In this document: positions 1 through 11,727 of the stretch, in pieces
Layout: each line of letters begins with the position of its first letter
Numbering within the stretch: position 1 is the first letter of the stretch
NCBI RefSeq assembly: GCF_016653115.1
Contig: NZ_NHRX01000018.1
Span: 44,817-108,816, forward strand
Source: Rhodocyclus purpureus
GTDB lineage: Bacteria; Pseudomonadota; Gammaproteobacteria; Burkholderiales; Rhodocyclaceae
Direction: 5' to 3'
DNA: 64,000 nt
Translations under genes and position numbers: made by a program
The notes under the pieces: generated by a model
Database searches by the model: none
Told to the model about the DNA's origin: nothing
What the model saw: only the letters and a program-made list of their open reading frames with translations

Positions 1-790
1 TCGCAATGACGGGACAGCGACGCGTCATCGCGAGCCCGCAGGGCGTGGCGATCCAGTGCGTAGGGCTTGCTGTTGGCGCGCCCGAGTTGGAAAGGCCGCG
101 CAACTGGAAGAACGAACTGGATTGCCACGGCGCTAAGCGCCTCGCAATGACGGGACAGCGACGCGTCATCGCGAGCCCGCAGGGCGTGGCGATCCAGTGC
201 GTAGGGCTTGCTGTTGGGTCGCTCGAGTTGTAAAGGTCGCGAAACTGGAAGAACGAACTGGATTGCCACGGCGCTACGCGCCTCGCAATGACGGGACAGC
301 GACGCGTCATCGCGAGCCCGAAGGGCGTGGCGATCCAGTGCGTAGGGCTTGCTGTTGGCGCGCCCGAGTTGGAAAGGTCGCGCAACTGGAAGAACGAACT
401 GGATTACCACGGCGCTAAGCGCCTCGCAATGACGGGACAGCGACGCGTCATCGCGAGCCCGCAGGGCGTGGCGATCCAGTGCGTAGGGCTTGCTGTTGGG
501 TCGCCCGAGTTGGAAAGGCTGCGCAACTGGAAGAGCGATCTGGATTGCCACGGCGCTAATCGCCTCGCAATGACGGGACAGCGACGCGTCATCGCGAGCC
601 CGAAGGGCGTGGCGATCCAGTGTGTAGGGCTTGCTGTTGGGGCGCCCGAGTTGGAAAGGCTGCGCAACTGGAAGAGCGATCTGGATTGCCACGGCGCTAC
701 GCGCGTCGCAATGACGGGATAGCGAATGGCTGCGTTTCATGCACAGAGGTGGCACGAGTCGCCATGATATTTGGCGTAGCGTAACCCGAC
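1..790 (-). repeat. Composite repeat element E1: tandem array of 141-bp units plus leader, cut by the window start
   Basis: Five tandem units with an exact 141-bp period (the same ATGACGGGAC word recurs at 6, 147, 288, 429, 570 and 711). Each unit holds two arms that are near inverted repeats of each other (ATCGCGAGCCCGCAGGGCGTGG versus CCACGGCGCTACGCGCCTCGC in plus-strand reading), so a unit can fold into a long imperfect hairpin with a central spacer of about 65 bases. The array ends at 711-790 in a leader that, read on the minus strand, matches the leaders of the other three elements and finishes with TCGGGTTA. Because 141 is a multiple of 3, reading frames stay open through the array; those frames are artefacts. 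The left end lies outside the window. No gene is present here. Confidence 0.9.
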
Positions 791-800
791 GAAATCCGAG

Positions 801-2069
801 TCATTCCCGATACAGCGCGCAGGCGGCGATGCGCTGCTCGATCTCGCGCATCATCTCCTCGTAGCGCGGTGCGCCGACGCCGCCGAAGCGCTGCCTGAAT
901 TCGGACTCGGTCATGAACTCCGGCAGGTCGGACACTTCGGGGATGAGATCGTCTTCGCCGATGCCGGCGGCGACGCGGCCGACAAGCGCGAGCGCGTTGG
1001 GGCCGGTTGCGCGTTGCCCGAACAGCGTTCCGGCGCGATCGGCGGCAAGGTCGGCGAAACTGAAGCCGCTACCGGCGTGGGCGTCTGCGAGTTCCTTGTG
1101 CAGGCCGACGGCATCGGCCAGCGGGCTGCCGGCGAAGGCTGCGATCAGCGCCGAGACGCTGAAGTGCTGTGCCAGATCGTGTCGCCCGCGCAGCGTCAGC
1201 TGTCGCGGCACGGCCTGCCGCCAGATCCTGGCCTCGGGGATGAGCTCGCTCCAGTGCCGGCCATTGACGTAGAAGGCGAGTACGGCGATCAGCGCCCGCT
1301 GCTCGGCGATAGCATCGCCACGCGTCGAGCGTTCGCCAGCCAGGGCCATCAGCGGTGGCAGCAGACGGGTCAGCGACACCGTAGGCGGCAGGGTGACGCT
1401 CAGTCGTGCCAGCCGCTCATGGTAGATGCGCAGTCGCTCGCGCTCGGCCGCGCCCAGTGTCAGCGCGCGCAGGCGGTCGGAGATGTCTTCGTTCCATGCC
1501 CAGGTGATGCGCAGCCCATCCGGCGTGATGGCGACGCTGCGGATGGCATCGACGGCCAGCCGGTATTCGTCGCTGTCCATCATGGCCAGCTGCGCACGCC
1601 TGAGGGCGAGCCTTGCCAGCCAGCCCGGCAGCGGAAGGCGACCGAGCTTGAGCGTCTCGATCTCGGGCAGGCCGGCGCTTTCGCGCAGCACTGCGCGCAG
1701 GTTCGCCACGCGGGCCAGCGGGTTTTCCGGCAGCGTGATGGTGGCCTCGATCCTGATCCTGCCCGCTTCCAGCGCGATGCGAGAACTGCCGAGGTCGAGG
1801 CGGTTGAGGAAGTAATTGACGAGCAGGTCGAGATCGGAGGCAGACAGGACGAGAGTCCGCAGATCCTCGGCCGGAGCCGTTTCGCCGGGCGCCAGCCGTG
1901 GGTCGTTCTGTTGCAGGATCCGCTTCGCGCGCTCGATATCGGCCGGCGTGAATTGCGCGCTGCGCTGTACCGCGGGCGACTCGTGCAGCGCGAGGAACAA
2001 GGCCGTTCCCAGCGCAAGCGGAACGCCGATGAAGACAAGCACGAGCAGGGCGACGAAGAGGCGCTTCAT
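801..2069 (-). CDS. Membrane-anchored protein of unknown function, 422 aa
   Basis: A long frame starting at ATG with a good ribosome-binding site (CGGAG five bases upstream). The first 28 residues are one hydrophobic segment (about 4-27) preceded by MKR, so the protein is a signal-anchored or secreted protein with a large periplasmic part. The rest is mixed polar and helical, with many Leu/Arg/Ala and few cysteines; I recognise no catalytic motif and cannot assign a family. It stands alone, with a repeat element ending 10 bases after its stop codon and another starting about 97 bases before its start. Full-length and codon use like its neighbours, so it looks like a real gene rather than a shadow; opposite-strand frames here lack these properties. 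Function unknown. Confidence 0.75.
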   Translation of the reverse strand: MKRLFVALLVLVFIGVPLALGTALFLALHESPAVQRSAQFTPADIERAKRILQQNDPRLAPGETAPAEDLRTLVLSASDLDLLVNYFLNRLDLGSSRIALEAGRIRIEATITLPENPLARVANLRAVLRESAGLPEIETLKLGRLPLPGWLARLALRRAQLAMMDSDEYRLAVDAIRSVAITPDGLRITWAWNEDISDRLRALTLGAAERERLRIYHERLARLSVTLPPTVSLTRLLPPLMALAGERSTRGDAIAEQRALIAVLAFYVNGRHWSELIPEARIWRQAVPRQLTLRGRHDLAQHFSVSALIAAFAGSPLADAVGLHKELADAHAGSGFSFADLAADRAGTLFGQRATGPNALALVGRVAAGIGEDDLIPEVSDLPEFMTESEFRQRFGGVGAPRYEEMMREIEQRIAACALYRE

Positions 2070-2165
2070 TGGGGCTCCGGGAAGTGGCGTCGCGCAAGCT
2101 CGCTACGCAGCCGTTCCCCTTCATCATAACAGCCCTCCGAAGGGCGCCGCCTCTGCATCCTGCCA

Positions 2166-3687
2166 GGTCGGGTTACGCTGCGCTGACGATCGTGGCGAGT
2201 CGTGTCACCTCTGAGCATGAAACGCAGCCCTTCGCTGCCGTCATTGCAAGGCGCGCAGCGCCGTGGCAATCGAGTTCTTTCTTCCAGTTTCGCGGCCTCG
2301 CCAACTCGGGCGAGCCGATAAGAGCCCTACGCACTGGATCGCCACGCCCTGCGGGCTCGCGATGGCGCATCGCCATTCCGCCATTGCGAGGCGCGCAGCG
2401 CCGTGGCAATCGAGTTCTTTCTTCCAGTTGCGCGGCCTCGCCAACCCGGGCGACCCGATAAGAGCCCCACGCCCTGGATCGCCACGCCCTGCGGGCTCGC
2501 GATGACACATCGCCATCCCGTCATTGCGAGGCGCGTAGCGCCGCGGCAATCGAGTTCGTTCTTCCAGTTTCGCGGCCTCGCCAACTCGGGCGACCCGATA
2601 AGAGCCCCACGCCCTGGATCGCCACGCCCTGCGGGCTCGCGATGACGCATCGCCATCCCGTCATTGCGAGGCGCGCAGCGCCGTGGCAATCCAGTTCGTT
2701 CTTCCAGTTGCGCAGCCTTTCCAACTCGGGCGAGCCGATAAGAGCCCTACGCACTGGATCGCCACGCCCTGCGGGCTCGCGATGACGCATCGCTATCCCG
2801 TCATTGCGAGGCGCGTAGCGCCGTGGCAATCCAGTTCGTTCTTCCAGTTTCGCGGCCTCGCCAACTCGGGCGACCCGATAAGAGCCCCACGCCCTGGATC
2901 GCCACGCCCTGCGGGCTCGCGATGACGAGTCGCCATCCGTCATTGCGAGGCGCGCAGCGCCGTGGCAATCCAGTTCGTTCTTCCAGTTGCGCAGCCTTTC
3001 CAACTCGGGCGAGCCGATAAGAGCCCTACGCACTGGATCGCCACGCCCTGCGGTCTCGCGATGACGCATCGCCATCCCGTCATTGCGAGGCGCGTAGCGC
3101 CGTGGCAATCCAGTTCGTTCTTCCAGTTTCGCGGCCTCGCCAACTCGGGCGAGCCGATAAGAGCCCCACGCACTGGATCACCACGCCCTGCGGGATCGCG
3201 ATGACGAGTCGCCATCCCGTCATTGCGAGGCGCGTAGCGCCGTGGCAATCCAGTTCGTTCTTCCAGTTTCGCGGCCTCGCCAACTCGGGCGAGCCGATAA
3301 GAGCCCTACGCACTGGATCGCCACGCCCTGCGGGCTCGCGATGACGCATCGCCATCCCGCCATTGCGAGGCGCGCAGCGCCGTGGCAATCGAGTTCGTTC
3401 TTCCAGTTTCGCGGCCTCGCCAACCCGGGCGACCCGATAAGAGCCCCACGCCCTGGATCGCCACGCCCTGCGGGCTCGCGATGACGAGTCGCCATCCCGT
3501 CATTGCGAGGCGCGCAGCGCCGTGGCAATCCAGTTCGTTCTTCCAGTTTCGCGGCCTCGCAAACTCGGGCGAGCCGATAAGAGCCCCACGCACTGGATCA
3601 CCACGCCCTGCGGGCTCGCGATGACGAGCTGCTGGTCGCGCACGGTGCCTTCCCCTCAGCCCGTTGTAGTTTCACGTTAACCCGACC
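2166..3687 (+). repeat. Composite repeat element E2: ten 140-bp units between leader and trailer
   Basis: A 1.5-kb non-coding element bounded by a perfect 10-bp terminal inverted repeat (GGTCGGGTTA at 2166-2175, TAACCCGACC at 3678-3687). A leader of about 75 bases is followed by ten units starting at 2241, 2381, 2521, 2661, 2801, 2940, 3080, 3220, 3360 and 3500 (period 140, once 139). A trailer follows from about 3622. Each unit begins TCATTGCGAGGCGCG and ends in an approximate inverted copy of that arm (CTCGCGATGAC). Units differ by a few linked substitutions (for example GCGGCCTCGCC versus GCAGCCTTTCC), so variants can be tracked. The array is in the opposite orientation to the one at 1-790. 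Nothing here codes for a believable protein. Confidence 0.9.
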
Positions 3688-3721
3688 CACGAAGCTGCGC
3701 GGGCGCGACGTGGGCAATGCA

Positions 3722-3755
3722 CAAAGAAAATGGCCGCAGATCCCTCTGCGGCCAT
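3722..3755 (-). terminator. Rho-independent terminator after dnaJ
   Basis: On the minus strand, an 11-bp perfect stem (3730-3740 with 3745-3755) with a four-base loop is followed by a U-rich tail (complement of ACAAAGAAAA). It lies 26 bases after the dnaJ stop codon and would end the grpE-dnaK-dnaJ transcript. Confidence 0.85.
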
Positions 3756-3780
3756 CGCCTGTCGCTGCGTACGGACCAGC

Positions 3781-4905
<1,125 letters not shown>

Positions 4906-4939
4906 TGTGAGCCGTTGGAAATGGTGCAGTCGGGGCGAA

Positions 4940-4962
4940 GGGCGGGATTATACGTCCCGCCC
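4940..4962 (-). promoter_or_regulatory. GC-rich hairpin between dnaK and dnaJ
   Basis: An 8-9 bp inverted repeat (4940-4948 with 4954-4962) in the 71-bp gap between dnaK and dnaJ. There is no U-tract on the minus strand, so it is more likely an mRNA processing or stability hairpin that separates DnaK from DnaJ output than a terminator. The role is inferred from position only. Confidence 0.4.
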
Positions 4963-4976
4963 CGCGCTGGCCGCTC

Positions 4977-6899
<1,923 letters not shown>

Positions 6900-6959
6900 G
6901 TTCAGAATCCTTGTGATGTCTTGTGATGTTTGGTCAGCGGTGGCTTACCGTTGTCGGTT

Positions 6960-6987
6960 ATGTGGGGTGGTCGTGGCCGATTTCAAG
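6960..6987 (-). promoter_or_regulatory. Sigma-32 (heat-shock) promoter upstream of dnaK
   Basis: Minus strand: CTTGAAA at 6987-6981, a 13-base spacer, then CCCCACAT at 6967-6960. This fits the RpoH consensus (CTTGAA, 13-17 bases, CCCCATnT) with one added A in the -10 region. The -35 element spans the grpE stop codon, and the dnaK start is about 60 bases downstream. Confidence 0.7.
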
Positions 6988-7543
6988 CCTTGGCCTTGGC
7001 GACGATGACGAGCGCCGGACGCAGCACGCGATCGCCGATCAGGTAGCCCTTCTGCAGCACGGTGATGACCGTGTTCGGCTCCTGCTCGGACTCGAGCATG
7101 CTGATCGCCTGATGGCGGTGTGGGTCGAACTTCTGGCCGACGGGGTCAAGCTGGTGCAGGCCCGACTTCTCGAACGCGGCAGCGAGTTGCTTCAGCGTCA
7201 GTTCGGTGCCTTCCTTGAGGCTGTCGACGCTCGGCGTCTCGACCGCCAGCGCGGCTTCGAGGCTGTCGCGCACTGCCAGCAGTTCGCCGGCAAACTTCTC
7301 GATCGCGTAGCGCGAGGCCTTGGCGATGTCTTCCTGCGCGCGGCGGCGGACGTTCTCGGTCTCGGCCTTGGCGCGTAGCCAGGCGTCGTGGTGCTCGGCG
7401 GCCTTCTGTTCGGCGAGGCGGATCGATTCCTCGAGGCTCGGCGTGGTTTCCGCCGGCTCGGTCGGTTCAGCCGCGGGCTGGGTCGGAGTCTCGTCGACGG
7501 CAGGGGTGGCGAGCGTGGGGTCCTGGGTGTCGTTTTCTTGCAT
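6983..7543 (-). CDS. grpE: Nucleotide exchange factor GrpE
   Basis: Releases ADP from DnaK and so resets the chaperone cycle. The N-terminus is acidic and low-complexity, followed by a long coiled coil (about residues 40-100, with [20 protein letters not shown]) and the C-terminal beta domain with the family pattern ([12 protein letters not shown]...[14 protein letters not shown]). The frame is open upstream to 7600, but I chose the ATG at 7543 (MQENDTQDP, 186 aa) because it follows a GGAG ribosome-binding site and because the longer version would translate through the heat-shock promoter. First gene of the grpE-dnaK-dnaJ operon. Confidence 0.96.
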   Translation of the reverse strand: MQENDTQDPTLATPAVDETPTQPAAEPTEPAETTPSLEESIRLAEQKAAEHHDAWLRAKAETENVRRRAQEDIAKASRYAIEKFAGELLAVRDSLEAALAVETPSVDSLKEGTELTLKQLAAAFEKSGLHQLDPVGQKFDPHRHQAISMLESEQEPNTVITVLQKGYLIGDRVLRPALVIVAKAKA

Positions 7544-7573
7544 GGTCAGCGGGTCTCCAAAGGAACTTGCGCA

Positions 7574-7601
7574 ATATGGGGGGCGGCCACCCGCTTTCAA
7601 G
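7574..7601 (-). promoter_or_regulatory. Sigma-32 (heat-shock) promoter of grpE
   Basis: Minus strand: CTTGAAA at 7601-7595, a 13-base spacer, and CCCCATAT at 7581-7574, an almost perfect RpoH promoter. The grpE start codon is 31 bases further on. The -35 element begins only about 20 bases after the stop codon of trxC on the same strand, with no terminator between them. Confidence 0.88.
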
Positions 7602-7620
7602 GGGCGTGCCGATATTTTTT

Positions 7621-8058
7621 TCAGCGCTGGCTGCGTGCCCAGCGCACGATGCTGGCCGTGTCCAGTGCGCCGGACTGGCGCGCGATCTCTCGGCCGCCCC
7701 GGAACAGGATCAGCGTCGGGATGCTGCGGATGGCGAAGCGCGCAGCGATCGCGGGCTCCGCTTCGGTGTCGAGCTTCGCCAGGCGGAACTCAGGTTCGAG
7801 CTGCGCCGCTGCGGCGGCGAAGGCCGGCGCCATCGACCGGCAGGGAGCGCACCACGGTGCCCAGAAGTCGACCAGGACGGGCAGGTCGCTGCGTCCGATG
7901 TGGCGTTCGAAGCTCGCAGCGTCGAGTTCGAGCGGTTTGGCGGTGAACAGCGGCTGTCTGCATTTGCCGCAAGTCGGCGTGTCGGCCAGTCGCGCCGACG
8001 GAATACGGTTGACGGCTGCGCAGTGCGGGCAGACGAGGTGCAGCGAATCGTTCGACAT
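7621..8058 (-). CDS. trxC: Thioredoxin 2 (TrxC), with N-terminal zinc finger
   Basis: Cytoplasmic thiol-disulfide reductase. The N-terminal extension has a zinc site (CPHC near residue 10 and CGKC near residue 30), and the thioredoxin fold follows with the active site WCAPC and the cis-proline segment SIPTLILF. Both the zinc finger and a length near 145 aa separate TrxC from TrxA. The frame extends 10 codons further upstream, but the ATG at 8058 (MSNDSLHLV) is preceded by GGAG at seven bases and fits the family start. In E. coli trxC is oxidative-stress controlled by OxyR; no OxyR site was identified here. Confidence 0.93.
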   Translation of the reverse strand: MSNDSLHLVCPHCAAVNRIPSARLADTPTCGKCRQPLFTAKPLELDAASFERHIGRSDLPVLVDFWAPWCAPCRSMAPAFAAAAAQLEPEFRLAKLDTEAEPAIAARFAIRSIPTLILFRGGREIARQSGALDTASIVRWARSQR

Positions 8059-8115
8059 GGCAGGGCTCCGGATGGGGATGGCCCGCATATCGGGGCATTC
8101 GCGCGCGCTTCAAGC

Positions 8116-8524
8116 GTCGGGTCAGGCTGCGCTGACGCTCATGGCGAGTCGTGCCCCCCCTGAGCATGAAACGCAGCCATTCGCTACCGTCATTGCGAGG
8201 CGCGCAGCGCCGTGGCAATCCAGTTCGTTCCTCCGTCTCCTCGCCCTTGGCCGCCTCCACGGCCGACCCGAAACGAGACCTACGCCCTGGATCGCCACGC
8301 CCTGCGGGCTCGCGATGACGCGTCGCCATCCCGTCATTTCGAGGCGCGCAGCGCCGTGGCAATCCAGTTCGTTCTTCTGTCTCCTTGCCCTTTCCAGCTA
8401 TCCACGGGCGAGCCGATATCAGCCCTAGGCACTGGATCGCCACGCCCTGCGGGCTCGCGATGACGGGCTGCTGCTCCGGGCCGCGTCTTTACCTCGTCCC
8501 TTCGCAGCTTCACGTTAACCCGGG
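8116..8524 (+). repeat. Composite repeat element E3: two units with leader and trailer
   Basis: Fills the gap between trxC and hemH. It starts GTCGGGT, carries the same leader as the element at 2166 (GCGCTGACG, GAGCATGAAACGCAGCC, TTCGCTACCG), then two palindromic units starting at 8191 and 8334 (period 143). The same trailer follows (CGATGACGGGCTGCTGCTCC) and ends CACGTTAACCCGGG. The outer arms of its units are nearly identical to those of E1 and E2, but the central spacer differs (CTCCGTCTCCTCGCCCTTGG instead of CTTCCAGTTTCGCGGCCTC). No coding potential that I would trust. Confidence 0.88.
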
Positions 8525-8534
8525 CTGGCCGCTC

Positions 8535-8563
8535 TCGTGGGAGGGCCGGAGGGCCCGAATGGA
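8535..8563 (+). repeat. REP-like GTGGGAG palindrome
   Basis: CTCGTGGGAGGGCCGGAGGGCCCGAATGG, a short stem-loop (GGGCC/GGCCC) with the GTGGGAG head and CGAA tail seen at three other sites in the window. It begins about 10 bases after element E3 and ends 7 bases before the hemH stop codon. Confidence 0.55.
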
Positions 8564-8569
8564 CGCTCG

Positions 8570-9673
8570 TCAGCGCACCGCGCCGAGTTCGCGGGCGCGG
8601 CGCAGCCGTTCGGCGAGTTCCTCGCTCGACTGGGTGCCCTTGGTCGGCCAGCCCGACAGGTGCCGTGCGGCGATCTCGCCGAGCGCGTGGATCCAGTCCT
8701 CGCTCTCGTTGAGGCAGGAGATGAAGTGGAACTCCTCGCCCCCGGCGCCGATGAAGTCGTCACGGCCCTCGATCGAGATTTCCTCGAGGGTTTCCAGGCA
8801 GTCGGAGACGAAGCCCGGGCAGATCACGTCGACGCGTTTCACGTTCGAATGCGCCAGCGCTTTCAGCGTGTCGGTGGTGTACGGCTCAAGCCAGGCCGCG
8901 CTGCCGAAGCGCGACTGGAAGCAGACTGCGTACTGGTCCTTGCTGAGGCCGAGTGCCTCGGCCAGCAGGCGGCTGGTCTTGTGGCACTCGCAGAAGGTCG
9001 TGTCGCCGACTTCCAGCGTCGAGCGCGGCACGCCGTGGTAGCTCATCACCAGGCGGTAGCCTTTCTCGGGCCGGCCGTGTTTGGCCCAGTGGCGGCGCAC
9101 GTTCGCGGCGAGCGCGGCGATGTAGCCGGGGTGATCGGGGTAGCTGCGCACCGTACGCAGTTCGGGCTGGTTGCGGCAGGCCTGCGCCCAGGAAAACGCG
9201 GTGTCGAAGGCGGTCGCGGTCGTGCTCGCCGAGTACTGCGGATAGAGCGGCAGCAGCAGGATCTTGTCGCAGCCCTCGGCCTTCAGCTTCGACAGCGCGT
9301 CGCCGATCGACGGCCGACCGTAGCGCATCGCGTGTTCGACGCGTACGTTCAGTCCCTGTTCCTTGAAGAACTCGCCGAGCAGCCGGGTCTGTTGCTCGGT
9401 ATGGACGCGCAGCGGCGATCCCTGTGCGGTCCAGATCGCCTTGTACTTCACGGCTGAACGCGCCGGCCGCAGATTGAGGACGATGCCGTTCAGGATCAGT
9501 AACCAGAGCGGGCGCGAGGTTTCGACGACGCGCGGGTCGGACAGGAATTCCCGAAGGTAAACGCGCACCGCTTTGGTCGTGGGCGCTTCCGGCGTGCCAA
9601 GGTTGATCAGCAGGACCGCCGTCTTCGACGGTGCGTCATGGCATGCGGGAGGTTCGATCATGTAGCGGGGCAT
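8570..9673 (-). CDS. hemH: Ferrochelatase (protoheme ferro-lyase)
   Basis: Inserts ferrous iron into protoporphyrin IX, the last step of heme synthesis; a peripheral inner-membrane enzyme. Family motifs: AVLLINLGTPEAP near the N-terminus, QYSAST in the middle, SYHGVP with the metal-site histidine, and CPGFVSDCLETLEE with the catalytic glutamate. At 367 aa it has the family length. The frame stays open well into hrcA, but the ATG at 9673 is the first that does not overlap hrcA and it gives the usual N-terminus; a second ATG four codons in is possible. It follows hrcA by four bases, so the two are cotranscribed. Confidence 0.96.
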   Translation of the reverse strand: MPRYMIEPPACHDAPSKTAVLLINLGTPEAPTTKAVRVYLREFLSDPRVVETSRPLWLLILNGIVLNLRPARSAVKYKAIWTAQGSPLRVHTEQQTRLLGEFFKEQGLNVRVEHAMRYGRPSIGDALSKLKAEGCDKILLLPLYPQYSASTTATAFDTAFSWAQACRNQPELRTVRSYPDHPGYIAALAANVRRHWAKHGRPEKGYRLVMSYHGVPRSTLEVGDTTFCECHKTSRLLAEALGLSKDQYAVCFQSRFGSAAWLEPYTTDTLKALAHSNVKRVDVICPGFVSDCLETLEEISIEGRDDFIGAGGEEFHFISCLNESEDWIHALGEIAARHLSGWPTKGTQSSEELAERLRRARELGAVR

Positions 9674-9677
9674 CAGC

Positions 9678-10700
9678 TTAAGCCTGTTGTGTAAGGGCGG
9701 ACGACAGCAGCCGCGCCGTGATATCGACGATCGGAATGACACGCTCGTATGCCATTCGGGTTGGCCCGATGACTCCGACCGAGCCGACGATACGACCGTC
9801 AACCTCATAGGGTGCAGTAACGACGCTGCATTCGTCAAGCGGTGCGAGGCCCGACTCGCCGCTGATGAAGATCTGCACGCCGTCGGCACGGCTCGACAGA
9901 TCGAGAAGTTGCATCAAGGCCGTGCGCTGTTCGAAGAGGTCGAACAGCTCGCGCAGGCGCTTCATGTTGGAGGTGAATTCCTCGACGTCGAGCAGGTTGC
10001 GTTCGCCGGAGAGGACGTACTCGCCACCCGGGGCGGCGAGCGCCTCGTCGCCAGCGGCCAGTGCCGCAGCCATCAGTCCCTGCAGGTCGCCGCGCAGCTG
10101 CAGCATCTCGTCCTTGATCTTGCTACGGATCGCGTCGAAGTTCTGGCCGGCGAAATACTGGTTCAGGTAATTGCCGGCGGTGACCAGTTCGGCCTGCGAG
10201 TAGCTACGGTCGGGGCAAAGGATGCGGTTCTGCACGTCGCCGTCGGCGGTGACGAGGATCAGCAAGATGCGCTTTTCGGACAGGCTGACGAACTCGATCT
10301 GCCGGATGCGCGGCGAGAGGCGCCGTGGCGCGAGGACGATGCCGGCGAAGTGGGTGAGTCCCGAGAGGAGCTGCGAGGCGTTGCTGATCAGCTGTTGCGG
10401 CGGCGAAGGGTGCAGCTTGACCTCGATGGCGTCGATCTTGTGCTGCTCGAGCGGCTGCACGGTGAGCAGGGTGTCGACGAAGAAGCGGTAACCGCGCGCG
10501 GTCGGCACGCGTCCGGCCGAGGTGTGCGGGCTGGCGATGAAGCCGCTCTCCTCGAGGTCGGCCATCACGTTGCGCACCGTCGCCGCGGAAAGATCGAGCC
10601 CGGAGAACTTCGAGAGCGCGCGCGAGCCGACCGGCTGGCCGTCGGCAATGTAGCGCTCGATGAGCGTTTTGAGAAGGATTCGCGAGCGATCGTCGAGCAT
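9678..10700 (-). CDS. hrcA: Heat-inducible transcription repressor HrcA
   Basis: Repressor that binds the CIRCE inverted repeat, usually upstream of groESL, and is kept folded by GroEL. The N-terminal winged-helix (residues 1-75, with [20 protein letters not shown]) and the [17 protein letters not shown] segment just after it are typical, and 340 aa is the normal length. I found no CIRCE sequence in this window, so its targets lie elsewhere; the dnaK operon here relies on sigma-32-type promoters. It is divergent from nadK across 70 bases and is followed by hemH four bases later. Confidence 0.95.
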   Translation of the reverse strand: MLDDRSRILLKTLIERYIADGQPVGSRALSKFSGLDLSAATVRNVMADLEESGFIASPHTSAGRVPTARGYRFFVDTLLTVQPLEQHKIDAIEVKLHPSPPQQLISNASQLLSGLTHFAGIVLAPRRLSPRIRQIEFVSLSEKRILLILVTADGDVQNRILCPDRSYSQAELVTAGNYLNQYFAGQNFDAIRSKIKDEMLQLRGDLQGLMAAALAAGDEALAAPGGEYVLSGERNLLDVEEFTSNMKRLRELFDLFEQRTALMQLLDLSSRADGVQIFISGESGLAPLDECSVVTAPYEVDGRIVGSVGVIGPTRMAYERVIPIVDITARLLSSALTQQA

Positions 10701-10770
10701 AGAGGCCGAATTCTACAAAAAATGTGCCTGCCGCGGGGCCCATGCATGCGTTTGTGGTTTAATTCGGCGC

Positions 10771-11700
10771 ATGGAAACCGGTTCAGCCCTCGCAGACGCT
10801 CCCCAATCGCCGCAGACCATCGCCCTGATCGGCAGGTTTGCAACTCCCGAAGCCTCGGCTTCGCTCGCGGTCCTTGCCCGCTACCTCGAAGCGCGCGGGA
10901 TCAGGATCCTGGTCGAGGCGGGCACCGCGCGCTCGGCAGCCGGCGGCGAGCTTGCCGGCTGGCCGGAACGCGATTTTACCGCGATCGGCGCCGAAGCCGA
11001 CCTCGCGATCGTCCTCGGCGGCGACGGGACGATGCTGCACACCGCGCGCGAGCTCGCGCCCTTCGCGACGCCGCTGGTCGGGGTGAACCAGGGCCGGCTC
11101 GGCTTCATGACCGATATCGCGCGCAGCGAGATGATCGAGCGCATCGACGAACTGCTCGCCGGACGCTTTCTCCCCGAGACGCGCATGTTGCTGGAGTGCG
11201 AGGTGCTGCGCGACGGCGAGCGCGTCGCCGGCGGTCTCGCGCTCAACGAGGTCGTGGTGGACAAGGGCGAGATCGGACGCATGATCGAGTTCGCGTTGTT
11301 CATCAACGGTGAGTTCATCTACAACCTGCGCGCCGACGGGCTGATCGTCGCCACGCCGACCGGTTCGACCGCGTATTCGCTGTCGGCCAACGGTCCGATC
11401 CTGCACCCGCAGGTCTCCGGGATCGCACTGGTGCCGCTCTGTCCGCACGCGCTGACCAACCGGCCGGTGATCATCGGCGACAGCGCCGAGATCACGATCC
11501 GCATCGCGCAGGCTTCGTCGGCGCGCGCCCACCTCGACGCCCAGCTGACCGTCGATCTGCGGCCCGACGACCGCGTGCTGATCCGCCGCTCCGGCCATTC
11601 GATCCGTTTCCTGCACCCGCCCGGCTACAGCTATTTCGCGATGCTGCGCGCCAAGCTGCACTGGAGCGAAAGCCCGCAGGGGCGGGCGCCGAACTCCTGA
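10771..11700 (+). CDS. nadK: NAD kinase
   Basis: Phosphorylates NAD to NADP, the only route to NADP in bacteria. The catalytic GGDGT motif is at residues 83-87 (followed by MLHTARE), the second nucleotide-binding motif is [13 protein letters not shown], and the glycine-rich [15 protein letters not shown] segment is intact. The frame is open upstream to 10660, but the ATG at 10771 (METGSALAD, 309 aa) removes the overlap with divergent hrcA and gives the usual length. The gene pair nadK-recN next to hrcA is conserved in betaproteobacteria. Confidence 0.95.
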   Translation: METGSALADAPQSPQTIALIGRFATPEASASLAVLARYLEARGIRILVEAGTARSAAGGELAGWPERDFTAIGAEADLAIVLGGDGTMLHTARELAPFATPLVGVNQGRLGFMTDIARSEMIERIDELLAGRFLPETRMLLECEVLRDGERVAGGLALNEVVVDKGEIGRMIEFALFINGEFIYNLRADGLIVATPTGSTAYSLSANGPILHPQVSGIALVPLCPHALTNRPVIIGDSAEITIRIAQASSARAHLDAQLTVDLRPDDRVLIRRSGHSIRFLHPPGYSYFAMLRAKLHWSESPQGRAPNS

Positions 11701-11727
11701 TCCACCTTCTCATCCTTCGCCGAGATC

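Noticed and set aside
1..720. Open frames of 70-144 codons in the first repeat array
   Set aside because: They are the same 47-codon repeat read several times (141 is a multiple of 3), with open frames on both strands and no ribosome-binding site.
2069..3624. Many overlapping open frames of 80-195 codons on both strands
   Set aside because: All lie in the 140-bp repeat array and shift frame from unit to unit; no conserved start or codon bias.
2241..3627. CRISPR array
   Set aside because: Regular spacing, but the whole 140-bp unit including the spacer is repeated, so there are no unique spacers, and no cas genes are in the window.
4940..4962. Terminator between dnaK and dnaJ
   Set aside because: A stem is present, but no U-run follows on the minus strand and dnaJ has no clear promoter of its own; kept only as a possible processing hairpin.
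6900..10770. CIRCE operator for HrcA near dnaK or hrcA
   Set aside because: I found no TTAGCACTC...GAGTGCTAA inverted repeat in these gaps; the dnaK operon shows sigma-32 promoters instead.
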